Part shown: piece after piece, positions 51,706 through 61,360 of the stretch | How positions within the stretch are numbered: the stretch's first letter is position 1 | Layout: each line of letters begins with the position of its first letter | NCBI RefSeq assembly: GCF_039543205.1 | Contig: NZ_BAABJH010000001.1 | Span: 1,178,001 to 1,242,000, forward strand | DNA from: Flaviramulus_B aquimarinus | GTDB taxonomy: Bacteria > Bacteroidota > Bacteroidia > Flavobacteriales > Flavobacteriaceae | Length of the DNA stretch: 64,000 bases | Reading direction: 5' to 3' | The notes under the pieces: generated by a model | Database searches by the model: none | What the model saw: only the letters and a program-made list of their open reading frames with translations | What the model was told of the DNA's origin: nothing | Position numbers and translations under genes: made by a program

Positions 51706-51968
51706 AGGTGCAAAAATAAAAAACCGCGAGAAACAATGGCTGTTGTTTCTTAAAAAAAACACTGAGTAAGTATTTATTTTCTAAGCACTAAAATTGTATT
51801 CATATAAAATCATTATTTTTTATTTAGAGACTACTGTTTTTCGAAAAAAAGCAATATACAATTTGGACTATTTAATAGTATATTTATAGAAACTTTTAAT
51901 CCGTATTTAAAAACTAAATTTCAAACACAAACGACACAATAGATTTGCAACCAGCTAAAATCAGAATA

Positions 51969-53285
51969 ATGAAATATTTAATTTACCAAAAACGTTCTTT
52001 TTTGTTTTTTTTTCTTTTTACCTTATTTTATATCTGTAATGCACAGAGTAAAAAGATATCCAACACTAAGATAACCAATTCTGAAATCCGTCTTACTAGT
52101 GAAGGTTATCGTATTTTTGTGAATGAAGAGCCTTTTTACATTAAAGGCGCTGGTGCTATAGATAAAAGTAAGATTGGAACTTTAGCCAAGCATGGCGCCA
52201 ATGCCTTGAGAACTTGGAGTACTTATTATGGTATGGAGTTCTTAGACCAAGCTCAAGAACTTGGTTTGAAGGTGATGATAGGAATTTGGGTTGGTTTAGA
52301 ACGTAACGGATTCGATTATAATGATGAAGAGGCTGTACGAGAGCAATTAGAAAATATTCGCAAACGCGTAATAGAATTGAAGAATCATCCAGCATTGATG
52401 ATATGGGGGATTGGAAATGAACTGAACCACCATTCGGAAAACCCAAAAGTTTGGGATGCAGTAAATGATATATCTGAAATGATTCATGAATTAGATCCAC
52501 ATCATTTAACTACCACATCTTTAGCAGGAATCAACAAAAAGTATGTTGATTTGATTGGCAATAGAGCTCCTGATTTAGATTTCTTGAGTGTTCAGTTATA
52601 CGCACCAATTGATATACTTCCAGAGCTTATCACAAAGTCTAATTACAAGGGACCCTTATTGGTTACGGAATGGGGAGCTACCGGTTATTGGGAAGTGGAT
52701 AAAACGGAATGGGGAGCACCATTGGAGAACAATAGCTCTGTTAAAGCAGATTTATATCTCAGTCGATATCAAAACTCAATTGTATCCCAATCCCAACAAG
52801 TGATGGGTTCTTTTGCATTCCTTTGGGGTCAAAAGCAAGAACGGACACCAACATGGTTTGGGATGTATATGCCAGATGGAAATGAGACTGAATCGGTTGA
52901 TGTCATGCATTATGCCTGGAATGGAGAATGGCCTAAAAACCGTACTCCTAGATTACATGATTTTACTTTGGAAGGACAGAGAGCTATCAACAATATTAAA
53001 CTAAAAGCGGGCGATACTTACAATGCCCAAGTTGAAGCAACCGACCCCGACAACGATAAATTGATTTTTCGTTGGGAAATTATGAGAGAAAGCGAGTCAC
53101 AGAAAACAGGAGGAGATGCGGAATATATTCCAGAAACTATTAGTGGTTTATTCCCCGAGCAAACAGACAGTTCGACTTCGTTCTTGGCCCCCTCTAAACC
53201 AGGTGCTTACCGCTTATTTATATATGTAGAAGATGATTATCTTCATACTGCTCATGCCAACATACCATTTTACGTAGAGGATTAG
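51969..53285 (+). CDS. Exported GH2-type glycoside hydrolase (TIM-barrel)
   Basis: A glycosidase of about 438 residues with a signal peptide (FLFFFLFTLFYICNAQ). The TIM barrel carries the acid/base glutamate in IWGIGNELNHH and the nucleophile in LLVTEWGATGYW, as in family 2 and related GH-A enzymes. The C-terminal about 110 residues form an Ig-like strand domain. The usual sugar-binding and Ig domains before the barrel are absent, so it is a short form. I prefer the ATG at 51969; the frame is open from a TTG at 51945. The substrate is unknown. Confidence 0.83.
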   Translation: MKYLIYQKRSFLFFFLFTLFYICNAQSKKISNTKITNSEIRLTSEGYRIFVNEEPFYIKGAGAIDKSKIGTLAKHGANALRTWSTYYGMEFLDQAQELGLKVMIGIWVGLERNGFDYNDEEAVREQLENIRKRVIELKNHPALMIWGIGNELNHHSENPKVWDAVNDISEMIHELDPHHLTTTSLAGINKKYVDLIGNRAPDLDFLSVQLYAPIDILPELITKSNYKGPLLVTEWGATGYWEVDKTEWGAPLENNSSVKADLYLSRYQNSIVSQSQQVMGSFAFLWGQKQERTPTWFGMYMPDGNETESVDVMHYAWNGEWPKNRTPRLHDFTLEGQRAINNIKLKAGDTYNAQVEATDPDNDKLIFRWEIMRESESQKTGGDAEYIPETISGLFPEQTDSSTSFLAPSKPGAYRLFIYVEDDYLHTAHANIPFYVED

Positions 53286-53413
53286 TTTTTTAAAATTTCG
53301 TACAAATTTTGGATTGCAATGAATTAAAATAAGTAATATTATATGCATATTTTAACTTAAACCCTCAGATTATTTATTTTTACTAAATGTACAAGAACTT
53401 CATATAATGATTT

Positions 53414-54091
53414 ATGCTTAAATCAATCAAAAACCTATTCTTCCCAAAAGTATGTCATGCCTGCCATAATTTACTAAATGACAATGAGGATACTATTTGT
53501 ATGGACTGTAGACATGATTTACCGGTAACCAATTTTCATTTTGATGATACGGATTCTATAGCAAAAGCACTTTATGGACGTGCTAAAATTGAAAACGGTA
53601 CCGCACTTTTTAGGTTTGAAAAAAAAGGGAACGTACAACAACTTATTCATAATCTTAAATATAGAGGTCATGAAAATATAGGGTTTCTTTTAGGAAATTG
53701 GCTAGGTGGTGAGTTAAAGTCTGTTGAAAAATACAACACCATTGATATAGTTATTCCTGTTCCGCTTCATAAAAAGAAACTAAAAACTAGAGGTTATAAC
53801 CAAGTTGCTCTGTTTGGGCAACAAATAGCCAAAGCCATACATGCCGATTATATAGACGATGTACTTTTAAAGGTAACAAACACGAAATCGCAATCCAAAA
53901 AAGGTCGTATAGCACGATGGGTTAACAGCGAAGAATTATTTACCATTCAAAACACATCATCCATTGAAAACAAACACATTCTTTTGGTAGACGATATTAT
54001 TACAACTGGCGCTACTTTAGAAGCTTGTATTTCTGTTTTAAATGAAGCCAAACATATAAAAATTAGTATTGCAACTATGGCAATAGCTTAA
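53414..54091 (+). CDS. comF: ComF-family phosphoribosyltransferase-like protein
   Basis: A 225-residue ComF-type protein. A four-cysteine zinc finger (CHACHNLL and CMDCRHD) at the N-terminus is followed by a PRTase fold with the PRPP motif LLVDDIITTGATLEAC. ComF helps move single-stranded DNA into the cytoplasm during transformation in some bacteria; other roles are possible. Conserved VIPVPLHKKKLKTRGYNQVALF is intact. It is a stand-alone gene before the Ig-like lipoprotein. Confidence 0.92.
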   Translation: MLKSIKNLFFPKVCHACHNLLNDNEDTICMDCRHDLPVTNFHFDDTDSIAKALYGRAKIENGTALFRFEKKGNVQQLIHNLKYRGHENIGFLLGNWLGGELKSVEKYNTIDIVIPVPLHKKKLKTRGYNQVALFGQQIAKAIHADYIDDVLLKVTNTKSQSKKGRIARWVNSEELFTIQNTSSIENKHILLVDDIITTGATLEACISVLNEAKHIKISIATMAIA

Positions 54092-54121
54092 ATAGATTAT
54101 CGTTATATCTCTAAAATCATG

Positions 54122-54129
54122 TACTTTTG
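54122..54129 (+). promoter_or_regulatory. Candidate -7 promoter element of the Ig-like gene
   Basis: TACTTTTG matches TANNTTTG exactly, 21 bp before the ATG at 54151. Confidence 0.5.
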
Positions 54130-54150
54130 ATAAAAATTTAAAATTAGTCA

Positions 54151-55752
54151 ATGAACAAGACCCTTTCAAATTTTATTTTATCAGCTGTTATAGGTCTAAT
54201 TTTTATTAATTGTGCTAACCGAGGCACCCCAGATGGTGGACCAAAAGACGTTACCCCTCCTAGTATTATTAAGTCTGAGCCCGAGAATTATTCCACAAAT
54301 TTTACTGGAAGCGAAATCAAGGTTTATTTTGATGAGTATATAAAGATTAGGGACATACAGAAGCAGCTTATCATTTCACCACCTATGAAAACGCAACCAG
54401 ACATTAAACCACTTGGGGGCGCTAGTAAGTATATTACCATTAAAATTAACGACACGCTCCAACCTAATACAACCTACGCCTTTAATTTTGGGAATAGTAT
54501 TACTGATAATAATGAATCTAATCCTTATCCTTATTACCGATATGTCCTTTCTACAGGAGATTATATAGATTCGCTCAGCGTTAATGGTAATATTGTTGAT
54601 GCCCTTAAAAAACAACCTGAAACCTTTGTGAATGTTGCACTTTATGAAGTTGACTCAACATTTACTGATTCTATTATTTATAAAGAAACTCCTAAATACA
54701 TTACCAATACTTTGGATAGTTTAACAACTTTTTCCATTGAAAATCTTAAGGCTGGAACTTATATGTTAATGGCATTAAAGGACGGTAATGGCGATAATAA
54801 ATTTCAACAGAAAACAGACCAAATTGCATTTTATAAAAGCTTTATTGAAGTGCCTACAGATTCAAGCTATACGCTTAGATTATTTTCTGAAAATCTTAAT
54901 TTTAAAGCCACTAGACCTCGATTATTATCTGGTGAAAAAATAGCCTTTGGTTATGAAGGAAGTTATGAAAATATGGCTATTAAAATGCTATCTGAAATAC
55001 CTTCTGAATTTGAATATCGTATTACTAAAGATTCAAAAACCGATAGTCTTAATTACTGGTACAAACCAAGATTAGAAGTTGATTCTTTGATTTTTAAAGT
55101 TTCAAAAAATGACTTTGAAAAAGATTTTACTGTTAGAATTAGTGAACAAAAAAGAGATTCGATTTTAATCGAAACATCGCCATCTGGCACTATAGATTAC
55201 GACGAAACTTTTAATATTTCCAGCAATACGCCTTTGGTGCGTTTTGATGATTCAAAAATTTCTTTAATGGATAAAGATTCTACTGTAGTCGATTTTACTT
55301 CAAGTTTTGATACCATTACAAATACGTATGCTTTAAACTTTAAAAAAACAGAAGAGAATAAATATAATATCCAAATACTGCCTGAAGCTTTTGTTGATTT
55401 TTTTGATGACACAAATGACACATTGAATTATTCAATTAACACCAGAAAGGCGTCTGATTTTGGTTATGCAAGGTTTACTTTAGTTAATGCAAAATATCCA
55501 CTTATTGTTCAATTAACCGACAATAAGGGTGAGGTAAAAGCCGAAGAATCCATTTCTGAAGAAGGCTTTCTGGATTTTTTAAACTTAATTCCTGCTATCT
55601 ATTCTATTAGAATTATTCATGATGCTAATGGTAACAAAAAATACGATACGGGTAATTACTTAAAAAAGATACAGCCAGAAAAAGTAAGCCATTTTCAAAA
55701 TATTGAAATTAGAGCAGATTGGGGCATTCAAGAAACACTTCAGTTTAAGTAA
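54151..55752 (+). CDS. Ig-like domain lipoprotein, Bacteroidota type
   Basis: A 533-residue cell-envelope protein. The N-terminus is hydrophobic and ends FINCANRGTPDGGPKD, a lipobox-like site with an unusual Asn before the Cys. An SbsA-type Ig-like domain follows at once (PPSIIKSEPENYSTNFTGSEIKVYFDEYI), then several strand-rich domains, and a C-terminal segment with FLNLIPAIYSIRIIHDANGNKKYDTGNY that resembles a prealbumin/Cna-B fold. The function is unknown; such proteins are widespread in Bacteroidota. The end overlaps the convergent amidase gene by 8 bp. Confidence 0.83.
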   Translation: MNKTLSNFILSAVIGLIFINCANRGTPDGGPKDVTPPSIIKSEPENYSTNFTGSEIKVYFDEYIKIRDIQKQLIISPPMKTQPDIKPLGGASKYITIKINDTLQPNTTYAFNFGNSITDNNESNPYPYYRYVLSTGDYIDSLSVNGNIVDALKKQPETFVNVALYEVDSTFTDSIIYKETPKYITNTLDSLTTFSIENLKAGTYMLMALKDGNGDNKFQQKTDQIAFYKSFIEVPTDSSYTLRLFSENLNFKATRPRLLSGEKIAFGYEGSYENMAIKMLSEIPSEFEYRITKDSKTDSLNYWYKPRLEVDSLIFKVSKNDFEKDFTVRISEQKRDSILIETSPSGTIDYDETFNISSNTPLVRFDDSKISLMDKDSTVVDFTSSFDTITNTYALNFKKTEENKYNIQILPEAFVDFFDDTNDTLNYSINTRKASDFGYARFTLVNAKYPLIVQLTDNKGEVKAEESISEEGFLDFLNLIPAIYSIRIIHDANGNKKYDTGNYLKKIQPEKVSHFQNIEIRADWGIQETLQFK

Positions 55753-56524
55753 TAGTAAACGAATCTCTATCGTTCAAAAATTTAAGTTTATTTCTGTAAG
55801 CTTCAATATGTCTTTTTTCTAAAGTAACGGTTTGGATTTGTTCTTTTTCAGATTCAAAAGAAGTAATGGTATTTCCTAACACATCATACACAGCTGAATG
55901 ACCAGAATACACACTATTTACACCATCGACACCCACTCGATTTACACCAATACAATAGCACATGTTTTCAATAGCACGTGCTTTTAACAACAAATCCCAG
56001 GCAGAAACCCTAGGTTTTGGCCAGTTGGCAACATATATTAAAATATCATAATCTTCTGTATTTCTAGCCCAAACAGGAAAGCGTAAATCATAGCAAATTA
56101 ATGGACATATTTTCCAACCTTTATATTCCAGAATAATTTTTTCTGTTCCTGCTGTATAGATTTTATCTTCTCCAACCAAAGTAAATGTGTGTCGTTTGTC
56201 ATAAAACATGATATGCCCTGATGGTTCAACAAACAAGAGTCTATTATAAAAGCTTTTATCTTCTAAAACAACAAGACTACCTACAATAGCACTATTCTTT
56301 TTCGAGGCTAAATCTTGCATCCAAGTAACGGTTTCTCCTTGCATGGTTTCAGCAACCAAACTGGCATTCATAGTAAAACCTGTAGTAAACATTTCAGGAA
56401 GGATAACAAGGTCTACATCGTCATTAATATTTTCAATTTTTTTAGTGAAATTAGCGCGATTCTGTTTTGGGTCTTCCCAAACTAAATCGGATTGAATCAA
56501 TGCTATGTTTAGTTTACTATCCAT
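55745..56524 (-). CDS. Omega-amidase (nitrilase family, YafV type)
   Basis: A 259-residue C-N hydrolase. The catalytic triad is E44 (LPEMFTTGF), K110 (YDKRHTF) and C144 (LICYDLRFP). The closest functional group is the YafV/Nit2 omega-amidases, which hydrolyse alpha-ketoglutaramate and alpha-ketosuccinamate. It starts 2 bp after the stop of an aminotransferase gene of the methionine/glutamine-transaminase type. That pairing is the known glutamine transaminase-omega-amidase pathway of methionine salvage. Confidence 0.9.
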   Translation of the reverse strand: MDSKLNIALIQSDLVWEDPKQNRANFTKKIENINDDVDLVILPEMFTTGFTMNASLVAETMQGETVTWMQDLASKKNSAIVGSLVVLEDKSFYNRLLFVEPSGHIMFYDKRHTFTLVGEDKIYTAGTEKIILEYKGWKICPLICYDLRFPVWARNTEDYDILIYVANWPKPRVSAWDLLLKARAIENMCYCIGVNRVGVDGVNSVYSGHSAVYDVLGNTITSFESEKEQIQTVTLEKRHIEAYRNKLKFLNDRDSFTIT

Positions 56525-56526
56525 AA

Positions 56527-57669
56527 TTAAATTCGGTTTAAAATATCTGCTGCTCTTTTTAAGGTATCGTCAGTTTTTGCAAAACAAAAGCGCAAGACAT
56601 GATTATCTAAATTGTTTTCATTAAAAACTGATAATGGAATGGATGCAATCCCTAATTTTTTGGTTAATCGTTTTGCAAAATCAACATCATATTCTTCAGT
56701 GATTTTTGAATAGTCCAGCACTTGAAAATACGTCCCTTTTGATGGTTTAAAAGTAAATCTAGAATCTTTTATAAGGTTTAAAAACAAGTCGCGTTTTCTT
56801 TGATAAAATGCAGGCAATTCCAAATAATGCTTCGGCTCTTGCATATAATCTGCAATGCCTTTTTGGGTTGGATGGTGCACACAAAACACACTAAACTGAT
56901 GCACTTGCCTAAATAAGTCCATAAGAGCTTTGGGCGCACAGCAGTACCCTATCCGCCATCCGGTATTATGAAAGGTTTTACAAAAGGACGCCACAACAAA
57001 ACTTCTTAATTTTAAGTCTAAAAACAAGCAGGCACTTTGGTGTTTTTCGCCATCATAAACCATATGTTCATATACCTCATCACTTAAAACAATGATATCT
57101 GTATTTCTAGTTATTTCTTGTAATTGCAACATATCTTCTTTTGAAAATATAGTGCCTGATGGATTATGGGGCGTATTGATAATAATCATTTTAGTTTGAC
57201 TATTAATCTTTTGCTTTACCGCATGCCAGTCTACACTAAAATTCGGAGCTTGAAGCTGAACGGGAATGACTTTACCTCCATTGAGCCTTATGCTTGGTTC
57301 GTAACTATCATAAGCGGGTTTAAATATAATAACCTCATCATTTTCTTTTATAAATGTTGAAATTATTGTTGATATGGCTTGAGTTGCTCCAGCAGTAATT
57401 GTAATTTCATGTTCTGGGTTATAAACAGCGTTATACAAGGCATTCATCTTTTTGGCAATGGCTGTTCTTAATTCTAAATTGCCAGCCATAGGTGCATACT
57501 GATTATAGCCAGAATTCATGGCGCTACTAACCAAGTCAATCAATTTCTGGTCACTACCAAAATCTGGAAAACCCTGGGACAAATTAATGGCATTGTATTT
57601 TTTAGCCAATCCACTCATAATAGAAAAAATAGTGGTTCCTACATTTGGAAGTTTAGAGATGTGCTGCAT
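56527..57669 (-). CDS. Methionine-type aminotransferase (YbdL/KAT-like)
   Basis: A 380-residue class I PLP aminotransferase. The cofactor lysine is K231 in SFCKTFHNTGWRIGY, with SDEVYEHMVYDGEKH and NTPHNPSG upstream. The start SKLPNVGTTIFSIMSGLAKKYNAINLSQGFPDF matches YbdL-type methionine aminotransferases and kynurenine/glutamine transaminase K. Coupled to the omega-amidase, it would regenerate methionine from its keto acid using glutamine. It follows the LytTR regulator gene by 33 bp, so cotranscription is possible. Confidence 0.9.
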   Translation of the reverse strand: MQHISKLPNVGTTIFSIMSGLAKKYNAINLSQGFPDFGSDQKLIDLVSSAMNSGYNQYAPMAGNLELRTAIAKKMNALYNAVYNPEHEITITAGATQAISTIISTFIKENDEVIIFKPAYDSYEPSIRLNGGKVIPVQLQAPNFSVDWHAVKQKINSQTKMIIINTPHNPSGTIFSKEDMLQLQEITRNTDIIVLSDEVYEHMVYDGEKHQSACLFLDLKLRSFVVASFCKTFHNTGWRIGYCCAPKALMDLFRQVHQFSVFCVHHPTQKGIADYMQEPKHYLELPAFYQRKRDLFLNLIKDSRFTFKPSKGTYFQVLDYSKITEEYDVDFAKRLTKKLGIASIPLSVFNENNLDNHVLRFCFAKTDDTLKRAADILNRI

Positions 57670-57702
57670 AAAAGTAAAGATACTGACTTCTTTTTTAAAA
57701 GT

Positions 57703-58392
57703 CTAAACGCCTAATCTACTTAATAATTCCTGTTTAAACGTTCTACCGATAGGAATTTTATTAGCCTTTACAAAAAGTGTATTCCCTGAAATTTTATCTA
57801 CAAACTTACTGTTTATAATAAAAGATTTATGCACTTGAATAAACTGACTTTCGGGAAGCTTTGCATTCCAATTTTTTAAAGCATCTATGTATGATAGTTT
57901 TTGGGTTTCTGTAACTACGGTTATATAATTTCTGTCCGATTCAATGTAAAGGATGCTATTTAAAACAATTTTATGCAGTGTTTTATCCACGTTTAAAAAA
58001 AGTGTTTCTTCATTATCTTCAGAAGTTATCTCTGGAACGCTCAGCCTTTCTTTTGCCTTATTTACAGCCTTCAAAAATCTATCAAATGAAAATGGTTTAA
58101 CCAGATAATCCACAATGGTATCGAGTTCAAAACTGCTTACTGCATAATCAGGATAAGCGGTTGTCATGATTATTTCTGGTGGGTTTTTAATGGTTTTTAT
58201 AAAATCTAATCCGGACATATCCGGTAAATTTATATCTAAAAAAACAATATTGGCTGATGTTGTATTTAAAAATGAATTTGCTTCAATAGCCGCTTTAAAT
58301 GTTCCAAGCAATTTTAAACCAGGGATTTTTGCAATAAAACTTTTCAGAATTTTTTGCGCTGGAATTTCATCTTCTATGATAACACAGGTCAT
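57703..58392 (-). CDS. LytTR-family response regulator
   Basis: A 229-residue regulator. The receiver has phospho-acceptor D53 in IVFLDINLPDMSG and K98 in LVKPFSF. The C-terminal LytTR DNA-binding domain (about 125-229) includes LYIESDRNYITV and the QVHKSFIIN strand. It overlaps the kinase gene by 4 bp, forming a LytS/LytR-type pair. Targets are unknown; the aminotransferase genes just downstream may be in the same transcript. Confidence 0.94.
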   Translation of the reverse strand: MTCVIIEDEIPAQKILKSFIAKIPGLKLLGTFKAAIEANSFLNTTSANIVFLDINLPDMSGLDFIKTIKNPPEIIMTTAYPDYAVSSFELDTIVDYLVKPFSFDRFLKAVNKAKERLSVPEITSEDNEETLFLNVDKTLHKIVLNSILYIESDRNYITVVTETQKLSYIDALKNWNAKLPESQFIQVHKSFIINSKFVDKISGNTLFVKANKIPIGRTFKQELLSRLGV

Positions 58393-59360
58393 TGTAAATT
58401 TAGTTTTAGAGACACCGTAAAGGTATTTGTATTGCTTATATTAAAATCGTAATCATCTTTATAAATAAGTTCCAGTCTTTTTTCAAGGTTTTGCAATCCA
58501 ATTTTTAATTCGGTTGTGGTAACTTTTTGAGTATCAAAATCATTTTCACATGTAAAATTCAAAATACCATTTTCAACTTTAATGTTTACAACAATGTCGC
58601 TATTTAACGTGCTATGTTTAAAGGCATTTTCTATAATGGTTATTAACAATAAAGGTGCTATTTGATACACTAATGAATCCACACTTTTCTTATAAATAAT
58701 TTGCTTTGCGCCTTCCGTTCTTATAGTTTGGAATTTTATATAATTATCTATAAAATGAATTTCCTTTTCTAAAGAAATGGTTTTCTCATTACTTTCATAT
58801 AACACGTGTTTTAAATTATCTGAAAGCATTAAAATAAGCTCTGGGGTTTCATTAGGTTTTTCTAGTGAATAGGAATAAATCGTGTTTAAATTATTGAACA
58901 GAACATGTGGGTTTATTTGCGATTTTAAAAACTTCAGTTCCATTTCTATATGCTCTTTTTTTATGGTTTCTACTTCTTCTTGCTTATCAATAAACCGATA
59001 TAATATCCAGATAAATGAAAAGAAAATAAGTGGCACCAAACTTTGCCATAAATAATCGCTTAAACACTTAATTATGGTACATCCGCATTGTGCAAAGGCG
59101 TAACAGTACAATTGGGTTGCCAAAAACGAAATGGCAGCAAACACAAAAACATATAGCACATATAACTTCTTTTTTACAAAAAAGGGCAGCAAAAAAAAAT
59201 TATTTAAATATACGATAGCAACTAGAAGCGATACATACTGTAAAAATGGATTTTCTGTCCAATAAAAATCTGAAAATAAGAACAGGGATACAAACGTAAA
59301 CAGCATCCAAAAAAGGATATGTACTAAAACTTGCGAAATATGTTTATTGATAATGGTCAT
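58389..59360 (-). CDS. LytS-like sensor histidine kinase
   Basis: A membrane kinase of the His_kinase (PF06580) type. Four hydrophobic segments in the first 130 residues form a minimal membrane sensor. The kinase core has the characteristic QINPHVLFNNLNTIY, whose His is the phospho-acceptor, with an ATPase domain ending near IGLQNLEKRLELIY. I prefer the ATG at 59360 (MTIINKHISQ); the frame is open from 59399. It is cotranscribed with its LytTR partner through a 4-bp overlap. Confidence 0.92.
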   Translation of the reverse strand: MTIINKHISQVLVHILFWMLFTFVSLFLFSDFYWTENPFLQYVSLLVAIVYLNNFFLLPFFVKKKLYVLYVFVFAAISFLATQLYCYAFAQCGCTIIKCLSDYLWQSLVPLIFFSFIWILYRFIDKQEEVETIKKEHIEMELKFLKSQINPHVLFNNLNTIYSYSLEKPNETPELILMLSDNLKHVLYESNEKTISLEKEIHFIDNYIKFQTIRTEGAKQIIYKKSVDSLVYQIAPLLLITIIENAFKHSTLNSDIVVNIKVENGILNFTCENDFDTQKVTTTELKIGLQNLEKRLELIYKDDYDFNISNTNTFTVSLKLNLQ

Positions 59361-59587
59361 TTCAATTTTAAAAATACTTAGAAAAGCTAAAACCATCAAA
59401 GAATATGTATGAAAGTCAGGTTTCTAGTTACCAACGTATCAATTAAGAAATCAAAAATCAAAGTACTTTGTGGCCATATTACAAATTTTACTAAATTGCT
59501 AAACATACTGTAGAAATAGGCAATGGCGCATTTAACATATCCAAGTTTCAGAATAAGATAAGGCATCTATAAAAAAGTAAATCTACT

Positions 59588-61360
59588 CTATACGATTTCC
59601 ATTTTTTTCAATAAAAAAGAGGCATTCATATTTTGGCAAATACCTACTTTTAAAGTATAATCAAAATGAAGTTCGTCATTTATAATTTCGGCATCAAAAT
59701 AATAATTTTTCACATCCTCTAATTCGTTCTCAATTTCACATAAACTTAAATCGTGCGTTGCAATAATCCCTGTGGCATTTGAAGCCACTAGTTTTTCAAC
59801 AAACTTTCTAGATCCAATGGCTTTATCGGTACTGTTAGTACCTTTTAAAATTTCATCTAAAACAATAAAATAAGGTTCTTTTTGAATGGCCTCAACAATG
59901 TATTTTAGTCTTGTTAATTCTGAAAAGAAATAGGAACTATCATCGGCTAAAGAATCCGATGTTCGCATACTGGTAATTAGTTTTACGGGCGAATACTGAC
60001 TAGATTTTGCACAAACGGGCAAGCCCACATTTGCCATAACGATATGCAAAGACACTGTTCTTAAAAAGGTACTTTTTCCAGCCATATTGGCTCCGGTTAC
60101 TATAAAAAACTGCTCATTTTCAATAGTTAAATGACTATCAACTCGCTTTTCTTTATTTAGTAACGGATGGCCTAAATCTGCTGCTTTTATAACCGGACCA
60201 TTATTTACTATTTCTGGAAAAACAAACTCAGGATGATTATACGCATAGTTCCCTAATGAATTATAGGCATCAAAAAAGGACACTACTTCAAACCAATCGG
60301 ATACTTTGTTTGTATATTGTTCAATCCATTGCTGTATTTGATAACTGTTTTTTATATCTGTTAGAAAATAGCCGTTACCAAAAATGGCTCCTATAATATT
60401 ATTCCGATTATCTAAAGCGTCTAAAGGCTTTGAAAATACTTTAAAAATTTCAGAAGCTTTTTTATCTCCTAATTGAATCTGTTTTTGTTTTTTCTGTAAT
60501 AATTCAGAAGAAAAAGATTCATTTTCAATCAAATCCAATAATGACGAGTATTGCCGAAAGGTGCTTCTAACTTTATCTGCGTTTGATGCCAGTATATTTA
60601 CTTTTTTGAGATATCGTCCTGTAATAACTAAACCTAAAAATAACCAATAGCCTATCAAAACTTGATGTGTTACAACACCTAAAACTATAAGTACAAATAA
60701 GGCAACGGACACTAAACTAATGACATGAGGCAGCCATGACATGGCTTTTGGCAAAAACGATTTGTGGTTTTGTAACCACTCTATAATTTGTTTTGCAGGT
60801 GTTTCAACATCAACTAAAGTAGATGTAGCTGAATAATACTGTCGCCATTGTGGCTTAGAGCTTAATTCTTTTATAGCTTGTTGCCTAGATTCAATATGAT
60901 CTATATGATTTGCTTTTAAAGCATTGGCTAATTCTTGAGTCCCTTCTTTTATAGTGGTTCTATTGATGAATTGAAAAAATGATCCGCGCCCGAATAAATC
61001 AATATCCAAACTGTAAAAATGGTTTGAATCCTGAAATTCGAGTCCTTCATCTCTTTTATGAAAATAACCGGATGCTATTTTAATTTCGTCTTCATTAATA
61101 TCAACCAGGGCTTTATTGAAATCTCGTTGTCTTTTAACATCGGTATGTTTTGATAGCAAATAAATGAATATTATAACGCCAAAAACACCTACGGACAAAG
61201 CTGTTTGCCATTGTTGAAAAAAGAAATAAATGCCAAAACCTGTTGCTAAAAAGATTAATAAACGTAATGTGCTAAGCACAGTCATTTGTTTATATAGCTT
61301 TTTAGTTTCAGATTTATATTTAATTAAATGATTTTTATAGTATTCTAGTGGATGTTTCAT
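59588..61360 (-). CDS. Membrane-anchored MutS-family ATPase
   Basis: A 590-residue relative of MutS. It lacks the N-terminal mismatch-recognition domain and instead has hydrophobic segments near 29-70 (two) and 205-245 (two), so it is probably membrane-bound. The core and clamp helices lead to an intact ATPase domain with Walker A GANMAGKST (423-431), Walker B FIVLDEILKGTNS and the signature ATHDLSL. The Bacteroidota have several such MutS-like proteins, of unknown role; a part in membrane-associated DNA processing is speculative. Transcribed alone. Confidence 0.88.
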   Translation of the reverse strand: MKHPLEYYKNHLIKYKSETKKLYKQMTVLSTLRLLIFLATGFGIYFFFQQWQTALSVGVFGVIIFIYLLSKHTDVKRQRDFNKALVDINEDEIKIASGYFHKRDEGLEFQDSNHFYSLDIDLFGRGSFFQFINRTTIKEGTQELANALKANHIDHIESRQQAIKELSSKPQWRQYYSATSTLVDVETPAKQIIEWLQNHKSFLPKAMSWLPHVISLVSVALFVLIVLGVVTHQVLIGYWLFLGLVITGRYLKKVNILASNADKVRSTFRQYSSLLDLIENESFSSELLQKKQKQIQLGDKKASEIFKVFSKPLDALDNRNNIIGAIFGNGYFLTDIKNSYQIQQWIEQYTNKVSDWFEVVSFFDAYNSLGNYAYNHPEFVFPEIVNNGPVIKAADLGHPLLNKEKRVDSHLTIENEQFFIVTGANMAGKSTFLRTVSLHIVMANVGLPVCAKSSQYSPVKLITSMRTSDSLADDSSYFFSELTRLKYIVEAIQKEPYFIVLDEILKGTNSTDKAIGSRKFVEKLVASNATGIIATHDLSLCEIENELEDVKNYYFDAEIINDELHFDYTLKVGICQNMNASFLLKKMEIV

